A stretch of DNA of 64,000 nucleotides. It comes from Flagellimonas_B algarum (GTDB lineage Bacteria > Bacteroidota > Bacteroidia > Flavobacteriales > Flavobacteriaceae). The DNA is taken from assembly GCF_040513375.1 (NCBI RefSeq), contig NZ_JBEVTG010000005.1:1-64000 (forward strand), given 5' to 3'. A program made the position numbers and the translations under genes. Positions 17,617 to 25,978 of this stretch are shown in pieces. Below the pieces are notes generated by a model that saw nothing but the letters and a program-made list of their open reading frames with translations, was not told where the DNA came from and made no database searches. The first letter of the stretch is position 1; each line of letters starts with the position of its first letter.

Positions 17617-18114
17617 ATGGGACACCAGATCCTCGCCCACGACGAAATCCAACATAAGGTCAGACGCATTGCCTATCAGATCTATGAAGCCAATGTGGAG
17701 GAAGAAGAGATCATCATTGCGGGTGTCGTTGGCGGCGGGTTGAGTTTCGCCAAAAAAATCAACACCGTACTACGGCGTATTACCGCGGCGAAAATCACCT
17801 TGTGTAAAGTTCGGATGGATAAAGCGGACCCGCTGACCAGCGGAGTAGACACCTCGCTTGCACCTGAAGCCTATCGCAATAAATCAGTGGTCATCGTCGA
17901 CGATGTCCTCAATTCGGGGTCGACCTTGATCTATGGGGTACACCATTTTCTAAAGACCCCGTTAAAGCAGCTAAAAACAGCGGTTTTGGTGAATCGGAAC
18001 CATAAACGATATCCGGTGAAGGCCGATTACAAAGGCCTGTCTTTATCGACTTCTTTGAACGAACATATCCGGGTGGTGTTCGAAACCAACAACGACGGGG
18101 TATTCCTAGATTAA
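17617..18114 (+). CDS. PyrR-like phosphoribosyltransferase
   Basis: 165-aa type I phosphoribosyltransferase. The PRPP-binding motif VVIVDDVLNSGSTL occupies 91-104 and IIIAGVVGGGLSFA the earlier loop. Size and layout resemble PyrR, the uracil-dependent regulator/UPRTase, but regulation cannot be inferred since no pyr genes are nearby. Its 3' end overlaps that of convergent aroK by nine bases. Confidence 0.82.
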   Translation: MGHQILAHDEIQHKVRRIAYQIYEANVEEEEIIIAGVVGGGLSFAKKINTVLRRITAAKITLCKVRMDKADPLTSGVDTSLAPEAYRNKSVVIVDDVLNSGSTLIYGVHHFLKTPLKQLKTAVLVNRNHKRYPVKADYKGLSLSTSLNEHIRVVFETNNDGVFLD

Positions 18115-18621
18115 GGTCGCTTCGATTTCGGCAACCGTCTCCGAAACGGATTTACCCGAGCACGCAATGATTTTTCCGGCCCGATTGTAATAGGGTGAAC
18201 GCTCAAAGAGGTGCTTCCCTACGAATTCCGGTAGTTCTTCGGCGGCTAAAGAAGCTACGAGCGGTCGACTGTCTTTTTCATTATGAATGCGGTCGACCAG
18301 CTCGGAAATAGGCAATTTTAGATAAAAGGAAGCGACATCCGGAGCCAAAATAGCTTCCATATTGGTCCCATAGCAGGGGGTACCGCCTCCCAACGACAGT
18401 ACGAAGGCTGACTTTGAACCGATGACATCCCGCAGTACTTCACTTTCTTTTCGTCGAAAATAGATTTCACCCTTCTTTTCAAACAGCTCGGGAATGGACA
18501 TCCCCGACGCCTTTTCAATTTCCGTATCGAGATCGAAAAAAGGAAGTCCCCGCTTTTCAGCAAGTGCTTTCCCGATGGTCGACTTCCCACTGGCCATATA
18601 TCCCAGCAAAACGATTTTCAT
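18106..18621 (-). CDS. aroK: Shikimate kinase
   Basis: 171 aa. Phosphorylates shikimate in aromatic amino acid synthesis. Walker A is GYMASGKST (7-15), the shikimate-binding Asp is in FFDLDTEIE, and the LSLGGGTPCY loop is present. A -7 box (TAAATTTG, minus strand, 18650-18657) lies 29 bases upstream, back to back with the tRNA-Lys promoter. No other aro gene is adjacent. Confidence 0.93.
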   Translation of the reverse strand: MKIVLLGYMASGKSTIGKALAEKRGLPFFDLDTEIEKASGMSIPELFEKKGEIYFRRKESEVLRDVIGSKSAFVLSLGGGTPCYGTNMEAILAPDVASFYLKLPISELVDRIHNEKDSRPLVASLAAEELPEFVGKHLFERSPYYNRAGKIIACSGKSVSETVAEIEATLI

Positions 18622-18670
18622 AAACTGTTGTTTCGAATCTTAAAAAAGACAAATTTATTATTAATTCAAC

Positions 18671-18700
18671 TTGATAAATTAATTATTGATCGTATATTTG
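18671..18700 (+). promoter_or_regulatory. tRNA-Lys promoter
   Basis: TTG (18671-18673), exactly 19 bases, TATATTTG (18693-18700). The tRNA begins 40 bases downstream. Confidence 0.75.
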
Positions 18701-18739
18701 CAGCCGCTTTAGATGATTTGTCATCGCAAAGTGGGGATA

Positions 18740-18812
18740 GACCTGATAGCTCAGTTGGTAGAGCATCTCCCTTTTAAGGAGAGGGTCCTGGGTTCGAGCC
18801 CCAGTCAGGTCA
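18740..18812 (+). tRNA. tRNA-Lys (anticodon TTT)
   Basis: 73 bases. Acceptor stem GACCTGA with TCAGGTC, D-arm AGCTCAGTTGGTAGAGC, anticodon loop CTTTTAA with TTT, T-arm GGTTCGAGCC, discriminator A. The CCA end is not encoded. Confidence 0.97.
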
Positions 18813-18813
18813 C

Positions 18814-18844
18814 AAAAAGTTAAGCTCCCAGCTTAACTTTTTTT
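18814..18844 (+). terminator. Terminator after tRNA-Lys
   Basis: A perfect 13-bp hairpin (18814-18826 with 18830-18842) around a three-base CCC loop, beginning AAAAAGTTAAGCT and ending in seven T. It starts one base after the tRNA end, so tRNA-Leu 22 bases further on should have its own or read-through transcription. Confidence 0.9.
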
Positions 18845-18865
18845 GTTTACATTCATAAAATTAAT

Positions 18866-18949
18866 GCCCACGTGGTGGAATTGGTAGACACGCTACCTTG
18901 AGGGGGTAGTGGGAGCAATCCCGTGGAAGTTCGAATCTTCTCGTGGGCA
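18866..18949 (+). tRNA. tRNA-Leu (anticodon GAG)
   Basis: 84 bases with a type II variable arm (TGGGAGCAATCCCG). Acceptor stem GCCCACG with CGTGGGC; anticodon stem CTACC/GGTAG enclosing TTGAGGG, so the anticodon is GAG. Discriminator A; CCA is not encoded. A weak AGCACC-CTTA-GGTGCT hairpin (18977-18992) follows but lacks a good T-run. Confidence 0.96.
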
Positions 18950-19015
18950 CATCCACTTTACATTTTCCGTTTTTTCAGCACCCTTAGGTGCTTCCTTAGC
19001 CCAGAAATGCAAATT

Positions 19016-19066
19016 TTAACTGTTGGTTAAGGCGTTCGTATTGTTAAAATTGTAAATTTGTTTAAC
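19016..19066 (+). promoter_or_regulatory. Promoter and candidate operator of the CarH-type regulator/carotenoid operon
   Basis: A -7 box TAAATTTG (19053-19060) lacks a TTG at proper distance. It is framed by a perfect palindrome, GTTAAA (19043-19048) and TTTAAC (19061-19066), with 12 bases between. A second inverted repeat, TTAAC-N5-GTTAA (19016-19030), lies just upstream. Four GTTAA half-sites around one promoter suggest autoregulation by the adjacent MerR-type protein. The binding itself is inferred. Confidence 0.6.
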
Positions 19067-19081
19067 GATTCTATTGAAAAA

Positions 19082-19981
19082 ATGAACAATGTAAAAAAGC
19101 TTTTTAGCATTCGCGATATGGAAAACCTGTCGGGAATCAAGGCGCACACCATACGTATCTGGGAAAAACGTTACAACTTGTTCACCCCTGAACGAACGAA
19201 TACGAACATTCGTACTTACAGCCTTAAGAACCTGCAAAAGCTGTTGAACATTACCCTGTTGTACCACAACGGATACAAGATTTCCAAGATCGCCAAATTA
19301 CCGGAAAGTGAGATCCCCGTTATCGTTCGCGGCATCGTTGCCAAGAATAGTGAGAAGAGCCATGCGATCAACGCCTTCAAACTTTCCATGATCAACTTCG
19401 ACCAAACCCTCTTTTTCAATACCTACAACAGCCTGCTCTCTGAACGCTCGTTCCGAGAGATTTTCAACGAGGTGTTCATGCCACTTTTGAACGAATTGGG
19501 CCTGTTGTGGCAGACCGATACCATCAGCCCATCGCACGAGCATTTCATTACCAACCTGATCAAACAAAAGATCTATATCAATACTGAAAAGCTGCAGATC
19601 ATCGAACCGACTCGAAAAGACAAGGTTTTCGTTCTTTTTCTTCCTGAAAACGAAATACACGAATTAGGCTTGTTGTTCCTGAATTACGAAATCGTTTTGA
19701 AAGGATACAAATCGGTTTACTTGGGCCAGACCATGCCCATCGAAAGTTTGATCGATCTGTTGAAGTATTATGACAACCTTCATTTCGTCTCCTATTTCAC
19801 GGTGTCACCCACCAAAGATGAAATTTCAAAATACATCGAAGAGTTCAACAAAACCCTGAACGTTTCAGGAGCATCCCGTTTATGGATTCTGGGCCATCAA
19901 GCACAGTACTTATCACCCGAAAAGTTACCCCATACGGTCAAAACCTTCAATTCGATAGAACGATTGATCAATACGATTTAG
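19082..19981 (+). CDS. MerR-family, cobalamin-binding (CarH/LitR-type) photoreceptor regulator
   Basis: 299 aa. An N-terminal MerR winged helix (about 5-75; IRDMENLSGIKAHTIRIWEK) precedes a B12-type sensor. In the helical part, W143 is followed after nine residues by E153-H154, the CarH W-x9-EH signature that covers the adenosyl upper ligand. In the Rossmann part, E191-I-H193-E-L-G196 corresponds to D-x-H-x2-G, with Glu for Asp but the lower-ligand His kept. CarH represses carotenoid genes in the dark and releases DNA in light; the carotenoid genes follow 6 bases downstream. ATG 19082 is chosen over 19058 because it starts at the conserved domain and lies after the promoter. Confidence 0.85.
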   Translation: MNNVKKLFSIRDMENLSGIKAHTIRIWEKRYNLFTPERTNTNIRTYSLKNLQKLLNITLLYHNGYKISKIAKLPESEIPVIVRGIVAKNSEKSHAINAFKLSMINFDQTLFFNTYNSLLSERSFREIFNEVFMPLLNELGLLWQTDTISPSHEHFITNLIKQKIYINTEKLQIIEPTRKDKVFVLFLPENEIHELGLLFLNYEIVLKGYKSVYLGQTMPIESLIDLLKYYDNLHFVSYFTVSPTKDEISKYIEEFNKTLNVSGASRLWILGHQAQYLSPEKLPHTVKTFNSIERLINTI

Positions 19982-19986
19982 GCAAA

Positions 19987-21447
19987 GTGGGGAAAATTGG
20001 CATCATAGGGTCTGGTTTTTCGTCGCTTTCAGCGGCCTGTCACCTTGCGAAGGCAGGTTTCGAAGTGAATGTTTTCGAGAAAAACGCTACCGTTGGCGGT
20101 CGTGCGCGACAATTGAAAAAAGAAGGCTTCACTTTTGACATCGGCCCCAGTTGGTATTGGATGCCGGATATCTTCGAAAAGTTTTTCAATGATTTCGGAA
20201 AGAAGACCGCCGACTATTACAAGCTTCAAAAGCTTAGTCCGGCCTACAAGATATTCTTTGAAGACGATGAAATGACGATCGGTGATTGTATGGACAAAAT
20301 CTGTGCGGAATTCGAACGCATTGAAACCGGAAGTTCAAAACACCTTCGGACCTTTATCGGTAAGGCACGGGAAAATTACGACATCGCCATCAACAAAATC
20401 GTCTTGAAACCAGGATTGTCACCATTGGAATTGGTGACCAAGGACACCGTATTGCGGGTCGACCAGTTTTTCAAGACCATCAGCCAAGAGGTTCGAAAGA
20501 AATTCACCAACCCAAAATTGATATCGACCCTCGAATTCCCGGTATTGTTCCTTGGGGCGAAACCGAGCAAGACCCCATCCTTTTACAGTTTTATGAACTT
20601 TGCCGATTTCGGCCTGGGTACTTGGCACCCCGAGGGTGGGATGTATGAAATCATCAAGGCCATGCACCAGTTGGCACTCGAACTTGGTGTGGTCTTTCAT
20701 TTGGAAAGTCCGGTTGACGGTATTACCGTTGAGGCCGGAACGGTCACCGGTCTAAAGACCAATGGGAAGCACTACCGTTTCGATAAGGTCATCAGTGGGG
20801 CCGATTACCATCACTCCGAGACCTTGTTGGAAAAAAAATACCGGCAATATTCAGAGGCCTATTGGGATAAAAAGACTTTTGCCCCCTCTTCTTTATTGTT
20901 TTATGTAGGTTTTGACAAGAAAATAGACCGCGTCGAGCACCACAATCTGTTCTTCGATACCGACTTCGACAGGCATGCCCAAGAAATCTATGATACGCCA
21001 ACTTGGCCTTCGGAACCCTTGTTCTATGCCAATTTTCCATCGGTTACCGATTCCAAAATGGCTCCACACGGTCAAGAAGCCGGTTTCTTTCTGATTCCGG
21101 TAGCTCCGGGCCTAGAAGATACCGAAGCTTTAAGACAGCAATATTTCGACATTATTATCGATCGGTTGGAGAAACGCATCGGGCAAGACGTCCGAAAAAA
21201 TATTATATTTAAAGAGAGCTTCTGTGTCAACGACTTTATCAAGGAGTACAACTCGTATAAAGGCAATGCCTATGGGATGGCCAACACCTTGTCGCAAACC
21301 GCCTTCTTGCGGCCAGGCCTGAAAAGTGGTAAAGTCAAGAACCTATTTTTTACCGGGCAACTGACCGTTCCCGGCCCTGGAGTACCTCCATCACTTATTT
21401 CAGGGAAACTGGTCGCCGAACTGATCACCAAAAACACCAAACAATGA
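19987..21447 (+). CDS. crtI: Phytoene desaturase
   Basis: 486 aa from a GTG start. FAD-dependent desaturase/isomerase turning phytoene into lycopene at the membrane. The dinucleotide-binding motif GIIGSGFSSLSAACHLAKAG is at 5-24 and FTFDIGPSWYWMPD follows; the C-terminal GPGVPPSLISGKLVAELI signature of carotenoid desaturases is present. The frame is open far into the regulator gene (to 19882), but only the GTG at 19987 fits the family start. Part of one tight operon. Confidence 0.92.
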   Translation: MGKIGIIGSGFSSLSAACHLAKAGFEVNVFEKNATVGGRARQLKKEGFTFDIGPSWYWMPDIFEKFFNDFGKKTADYYKLQKLSPAYKIFFEDDEMTIGDCMDKICAEFERIETGSSKHLRTFIGKARENYDIAINKIVLKPGLSPLELVTKDTVLRVDQFFKTISQEVRKKFTNPKLISTLEFPVLFLGAKPSKTPSFYSFMNFADFGLGTWHPEGGMYEIIKAMHQLALELGVVFHLESPVDGITVEAGTVTGLKTNGKHYRFDKVISGADYHHSETLLEKKYRQYSEAYWDKKTFAPSSLLFYVGFDKKIDRVEHHNLFFDTDFDRHAQEIYDTPTWPSEPLFYANFPSVTDSKMAPHGQEAGFFLIPVAPGLEDTEALRQQYFDIIIDRLEKRIGQDVRKNIIFKESFCVNDFIKEYNSYKGNAYGMANTLSQTAFLRPGLKSGKVKNLFFTGQLTVPGPGVPPSLISGKLVAELITKNTKQ

Positions 21448-22283
21448 AAGCGATATTCGATACCGTTTCTTACGATTGCAGCAAGATCGTAACCCAATCG
21501 TACAGTACTTCATTCGCGCTGGCCACCAAGATGTTGGGCACCTCCATCCGTGCCGACATTTACAACATCTATGGTTTCGTTCGCTTCGCCGATGAAATCG
21601 TCGATACCTTTCACGACTATGACAAGGCCCGCTTGTTCGAAGCTTTCGAAAAGGACCTTCAACTCGCGCTTGATGAAAAAATCAGCTTGAACCCCATTTT
21701 GAATTCCTTTCAACATACCTTTCATAAATACGACATTCCGATCGAGTTGGTGCGTGCGTTTATGAAGAGCATGCGTATGGATTTGGTCAAGAAGCAATAC
21801 CAAACCACCGCTGAATACAAGGAATATATCTATGGTTCAGCCGATGTCGTAGGCCTTATGTGTCTTTGCGTTTTCGTCAACGGCGATATGGAGCGCTATG
21901 AAGCCCTTAAACATTCTGCAATGGCCTTGGGGTCCGCTTTTCAAAAAGTAAACTTCCTGAGGGATTTAAAAGCCGATTTTGAAGACTTGGAACGCTCCTA
22001 TTTTCCCAATACCAATCTCATGGAATTGGACGAAGCGTCGAAGCGTCGGATCGTTGATGAGATCAAAGCCGATTTCGAAATGGGTTATGCCGGTATCCAA
22101 AAATTGCCGGAAGAGGCGAAGTTCGGGGTATATACGGCTTATAAATATTACTACAAGCTGCTACAAAAGCTGCAGAATACCCCACCTTTGGAAATAAAAA
22201 ACACCCGGATCCGGGTGCCGAATTACCAAAAATTCGGACTTTTGGCGAAATCATATGTCAATTACAAATTGCAACTGGTCTGA
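21444..22283 (+). CDS. crtB: Phytoene synthase
   Basis: 279 aa. Condenses two geranylgeranyl diphosphates to phytoene. First Asp-rich motif DEIVD at 50-54, second in FLRDLKADFED; STSFALATKML near the N-terminus is also typical. It starts on the crtI stop (ATGA overlap), so translation is probably coupled. Confidence 0.94.
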   Translation: MKAIFDTVSYDCSKIVTQSYSTSFALATKMLGTSIRADIYNIYGFVRFADEIVDTFHDYDKARLFEAFEKDLQLALDEKISLNPILNSFQHTFHKYDIPIELVRAFMKSMRMDLVKKQYQTTAEYKEYIYGSADVVGLMCLCVFVNGDMERYEALKHSAMALGSAFQKVNFLRDLKADFEDLERSYFPNTNLMELDEASKRRIVDEIKADFEMGYAGIQKLPEEAKFGVYTAYKYYYKLLQKLQNTPPLEIKNTRIRVPNYQKFGLLAKSYVNYKLQLV

Positions 22284-22286
22284 CCA

Positions 22287-22736
22287 ATGAAAACATTTCT
22301 CTGGATCATCATTTTCTTAGGGACTTTTTCGACAATGGAATTCATGGCGTGGTTTACCCACAAATATGTGATGCACGGTTTCCTATGGAGCCTTCATAAA
22401 GACCATCACCGAAAAGATCATGATTCATGGTTCGAACGAAACGACGCCTTCTTCATTTTTTATGCCGTCGTCAGTATGAGTTGTTTTTATCTGGGTGCCG
22501 AAACCGATTTTTGGTATGGTTTTCCCTTGGGCTTTGGGATTTTGGCCTATGGCATCGCGTATTTCTTCGTTCACGATATTTTCATCCACCAGCGGTTCAA
22601 ACTGTTTCGAAATGCCAACAATTGGTATGCAAGGGGCGTGAGACGGGCCCATAAGATCCACCACAAGCACTTGGGCAAGGATCATGGCGAATGCTTCGGT
22701 ATGTTGGTCGTTCCTTTCAAGTACTTCAAAAAATAA
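22287..22736 (+). CDS. crtZ: Beta-carotene hydroxylase
   Basis: 149 aa. Di-iron membrane hydroxylase adding 3-OH to beta-ionone rings. The His motifs are all present: HKYVMH, HKDHH, HDIFIHQR and HKIHH, between hydrophobic helices. Three bases after crtB, sharing one base of its stop with the crtD start (TAATG). It requires a cyclised substrate, but no cyclase gene is in the window. Confidence 0.94.
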   Translation: MKTFLWIIIFLGTFSTMEFMAWFTHKYVMHGFLWSLHKDHHRKDHDSWFERNDAFFIFYAVVSMSCFYLGAETDFWYGFPLGFGILAYGIAYFFVHDIFIHQRFKLFRNANNWYARGVRRAHKIHHKHLGKDHGECFGMLVVPFKYFKK

Positions 22737-24208
22737 TGCCGAAAGCCGTTATTATCGGTTCGGGCATAGCCGGAATCGCAACTTCCATTCGCTTGCGACA
22801 AGCTGGTTATGAAGTTTCCGTTTTTGAATCGAACGATTCCCCCGGAGGAAAGCTTCGGTCAAAACAGGTCAACGGATTTCGCTTCGACCTTGGGCCATCA
22901 CTTTTCACGCTTCCCCATCTGGTCGACGAACTGTTCGAGCGAAGTGATAAAGACCCTAGGGATTACTTCAATTACGACAAACTGGATGCTTCCTGTACCT
23001 ATTACTGGGAAGACGGCACGGCTTTCAAAGCCCCTTCGGCCAAGGATGCTTTTGTAAAGGCCGCCTCGGAAACTTTTGGGGAGGCCACTAAAAATATAGA
23101 CCGCTACCTTGATTCGAGTGCCTTGAAGCTCCGATTGACTTCACCCTTGTTCTTGGAGAGATCTTTACATAGGGCCAAGACTTATTTGGGCTTCGACACC
23201 TTTAAAGCACTGATGCGAATGGGTCGGATGGACATTTTCAAAACACTTCATCGCCTGAACGAAAAGCATTTTTCAAACCCCAAACTCGTGCAGTTGTTCG
23301 ATCGATACGCCACCTACAATGGTTCGTCGCCCTTTAAGACTCCCGGAATCATGTCGATGATTCCCCAATTGGAGTTGGGCCAGGGTACGTACTTTCCAAA
23401 GGGTGGTATGGTCGAAATCACGAATTCCTTGGTCCGGCTTGCCAAAGAGTTGGGTGTTGAATTCCAGTTTGAACAACCGGTGACCCGCATCCATACCTCG
23501 CGAAAAGAAGTTCGCGGTATAAAAACGGCTACAGAAAAGGTACAGGCCGACATCGTCGTCTCCAATATGGACGTGTATCCGACCTTCAGACGGCTCTTGC
23601 CGGGACTAAAAGCCCCAGAGTTCCGCTTGAAACAACAGCGATCCAGCGCGGCGATCATTTTCTATTGGGGAGTTGCCAAGTCTTTTGAACTTTTAGATCA
23701 TCACAACATCCTTTTTTCCGAAGATTACGACGGCGAGTTCGAAAGTATTTTTAATAAAGCGGAAGTTCCTGTCGACCCGACCATTTATGTCAATGTGACG
23801 TGTAAGACAGCACCTGACGATGCCCCTAGTCAAAAAGAGAACTGGTTTGTTATGGTCAATACTCCTGCCAATGAAGGCCAGGATTGGGAAACCTTGATCC
23901 CCAAGGTCAAGCGACGAATTTTGGAAAAAATGGAACGCCTTTTAGGCGAACCGATCGCACCCCTCATCGAATACGAATCGGTACTCGACCCTATAGGGAT
24001 CGAAAAGCAAACCGGCTCTTACCAGGGGGCATTGTACGGGGCAGCGAGCAATTCGAAATTCGCGGCCTTCCTTCGACAACCGAATTTTTCACGTCATATC
24101 AGAGGATTGTACTTCTGTGGTGGGTCCGTTCATCCAGGTGGTGGCATTCCACTCTGTCTTTACTCGGCAAAAATAACCAGTGACCTCATTCAGGCCGATC
24201 ATGGGTAA
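22736..24208 (+). CDS. crtD: Carotenoid 3,4-desaturase (CrtD-like)
   Basis: 490 aa, CrtI superfamily. N-terminal FAD motif VIIGSGIAGIATSIRLRQAG, then GFRFDLGPSLFTLPHL; the C-terminus has FCGGSVHPGGGIPLCLYSAK. Its place beside cruF, and its divergence from the crtI of the same operon, point to the 1-hydroxycarotenoid 3',4'-desaturase of saproxanthin/myxol-type pathways, not a second phytoene desaturase. The upstream in-frame start (22691) would lie inside crtZ; ATG 22736 is coupled to its stop. Confidence 0.85.
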   Translation: MPKAVIIGSGIAGIATSIRLRQAGYEVSVFESNDSPGGKLRSKQVNGFRFDLGPSLFTLPHLVDELFERSDKDPRDYFNYDKLDASCTYYWEDGTAFKAPSAKDAFVKAASETFGEATKNIDRYLDSSALKLRLTSPLFLERSLHRAKTYLGFDTFKALMRMGRMDIFKTLHRLNEKHFSNPKLVQLFDRYATYNGSSPFKTPGIMSMIPQLELGQGTYFPKGGMVEITNSLVRLAKELGVEFQFEQPVTRIHTSRKEVRGIKTATEKVQADIVVSNMDVYPTFRRLLPGLKAPEFRLKQQRSSAAIIFYWGVAKSFELLDHHNILFSEDYDGEFESIFNKAEVPVDPTIYVNVTCKTAPDDAPSQKENWFVMVNTPANEGQDWETLIPKVKRRILEKMERLLGEPIAPLIEYESVLDPIGIEKQTGSYQGALYGAASNSKFAAFLRQPNFSRHIRGLYFCGGSVHPGGGIPLCLYSAKITSDLIQADHG

Positions 24209-24845
24209 GCGACAATCCTTACATATCGGTTTGGCCGTTGCGGCGATTTGGATCTTCCATATTTCCGGAATTCTCGGTATTGCCTATGGGGACGCGGAAT
24301 GGTTCATCGGGCAAACCCCGCTGAACTTATTGATCAGTCTGATTATTTTCGGGATGTTCCACAAAATCGACTCCATCAAAAAAGTCATGTTTTTCTTGCT
24401 CTTCTTCACAGTCGGAATGGTCGCGGAGTGGCTTGGTGTGAATTACGGGCTATTCTTCGGAAGCTATAGCTATGGTGCGAATCTTGGTCCGAAATGGGGT
24501 GGGGTCCCTTTGTTGATAGGTTCATATTGGGCCTTGTTGGTATTCATTACCGCCACCATGACCGAACGGATAACAAACAACCTGATTTTGAAAATCGTTT
24601 TGGGGGCGCTCTTGATGGTGGGACTTGACCTCCTTATGGAAAAAAGTGCCCCTGCCTTTGATTTTTGGGCCTTTGAGGGCGGGGTTCCTTTACGTAATTA
24701 TTTGGCATGGTTCGTTATCGGGGCGCTTTTACATCTGACGCATCGTCAAGTCAAATTAGCACCTGGCAACCAGCTTTTGGCATGGAACCTCTACGCGGCA
24801 CAACTGCTTTTCTTTGGCTATTTTTATTGCTTTCCGATTTCTTGA
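24201..24845 (+). CDS. cruF: Carotenoid 1,2-hydratase, CruF family (DUF422)
   Basis: 214-aa polytopic membrane protein. The segment LFFGSYSYGANLGPKWGGVPL is the hallmark of CruF-type hydratases, which add water across the 1',2' double bond of the acyclic psi-end. Six or seven hydrophobic segments are visible, including IAVAAIWIFHISGILGIA-like and YWALLVFITATM stretches. Begins eight bases inside crtD and ends 22 bases inside the convergent thioredoxin gene. Last gene of the carotenoid operon. Confidence 0.85.
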   Translation: MGKRQSLHIGLAVAAIWIFHISGILGIAYGDAEWFIGQTPLNLLISLIIFGMFHKIDSIKKVMFFLLFFTVGMVAEWLGVNYGLFFGSYSYGANLGPKWGGVPLLIGSYWALLVFITATMTERITNNLILKIVLGALLMVGLDLLMEKSAPAFDFWAFEGGVPLRNYLAWFVIGALLHLTHRQVKLAPGNQLLAWNLYAAQLLFFGYFYCFPIS

Positions 24846-25399
24846 TCATCGATGAGTGCCGTAAGCAGCTCATGCACCGTATCGGCATTCCAGTTTGCAG
24901 CGCCTACCTTTTCTACTGCGATCCTGCCATGACGATCGATGATATAGGTCGTAGGGAGACTACTTGAGGAAAGGGGTGCTGGAATCGGGGTAGCCGAATA
25001 ATACAAAGGAATCCGGAACCCTTCTTTTTCGAGGTATTGTTTTACTTTAACCGGGTTGTCTTTGGCAACGAAAAGAAAAACCACCTGGTCACCAAAGGTT
25101 TCATGAAGTTCGACCAAACTGGGCATTTCCGCCACACATGGTGGGCACCAGCTTGCCCAGAAATTGATGACCAGCACTTGACCCCGGTAAGCCTCCAAGG
25201 TTTCCATTTTACCCTGTTGGTTCATCAATCGCCAATCGTATGAATCCAAAACACGTTCGTTCTCCAATGTCGCTTTGGGAGCAAAAGACAAGATTCGATT
25301 CGCGAATACCTTGACATGAAAACCCACAGGGGTGAAAACGATCAAGAGAATCACGGCAATCCAAATGAGATTGGAAAGTTGCCCTTTGTTGGGTTTCAT
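24824..25399 (-). CDS. TlpA-type membrane-anchored thiol-disulfide oxidoreductase
   Basis: 191 aa. An N-terminal membrane anchor (about 11-33) puts the thioredoxin fold in the periplasm. The active site WASWCPPC (C85, C88) is intact; cis-Pro lies in LPTTYIIDRHG. Probably reduces periplasmic thiols, for example during cytochrome or other protein maturation. Four bases downstream of a paralogue that lacks the cysteines. Confidence 0.88.
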   Translation of the reverse strand: MKPNKGQLSNLIWIAVILLIVFTPVGFHVKVFANRILSFAPKATLENERVLDSYDWRLMNQQGKMETLEAYRGQVLVINFWASWCPPCVAEMPSLVELHETFGDQVVFLFVAKDNPVKVKQYLEKEGFRIPLYYSATPIPAPLSSSSLPTTYIIDRHGRIAVEKVGAANWNADTVHELLTALIDDQEIGKQ

Positions 25400-25403
25400 G
25401 ACG

Positions 25404-25964
25404 TTAGTTTTGTAATAGGTCGTCGATCAGTCGATATACCTTACTGGATCCCCAGTCGGCTATGCCATCTTTTCGCACTACGATATTGCCTTCCTTATCG
25501 AGCAAATAGGAATAGGGCGGTTCTTCAATCGCTAGTGGAGCGCGACCACCGATGATAAGATAGGTCACCGGAAAATCGAATTCGTGCTTCTCCATAAAGG
25601 CCTCTACCGGTTCTTGGGTCTCATCCGTAATGATGTAAAAATCCACTTGCCCCTTATAGCGATCATACAGTTCTTGGATACCACTCAACTCCGCTTCGGA
25701 AGGCAAGCGCCAAGAGGCCCAGAAATTTATGAACACGACCTTGCCCTTCGATCGATTGAAATTGAAAAAGTTCCAATCCGCATCTTTCAATTCCCAATCG
25801 TAGTCAGGGATTGTTTCTCGGGCACTCGCCTCGATCGGTTTGGGGGCGAAAGCGAAAAGACGGTTCAATAAGAGTTTGCCATAGTAGCCCAACGGGGTCA
25901 CGAAAAAAGAAAGAATGAACAAAATCAATAGGATATTGAGAACGGTCTTTTTTTTGACTTTCAT
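25404..25964 (-). CDS. TlpA-like protein without active-site cysteines
   Basis: 186 aa, clearly paralogous to the next gene: same length, same anchor (about 9-32, ending NRLFAFAPK as against NRILSFAPK) and same fold. In it FINFWASWRLPSEAEL replaces WCPPC with WRLPS (86-90), so redox chemistry at this site is impossible. The cis-Pro region is also altered (EPPYSYLLDKEG). It may act as a chaperone, partner or decoy to the active twin. The start is only 15 bases beyond the acn terminator, with no visible promoter between. Confidence 0.82.
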   Translation of the reverse strand: MKVKKKTVLNILLILFILSFFVTPLGYYGKLLLNRLFAFAPKPIEASARETIPDYDWELKDADWNFFNFNRSKGKVVFINFWASWRLPSEAELSGIQELYDRYKGQVDFYIITDETQEPVEAFMEKHEFDFPVTYLIIGGRAPLAIEEPPYSYLLDKEGNIVVRKDGIADWGSSKVYRLIDDLLQN

Positions 25965-25978
25965 GGGTACTAGGGGGG

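Noticed and set aside
18977..18992. AGCACC-CTTA-GGTGCT hairpin after tRNA-Leu as a terminator
   Set aside because: The stem is only six base pairs and no T-run follows.
22736..24208. Second phytoene desaturase copy
   Set aside because: The divergence from crtI and the linkage to cruF fit a CrtD-type 3,4-desaturase better.
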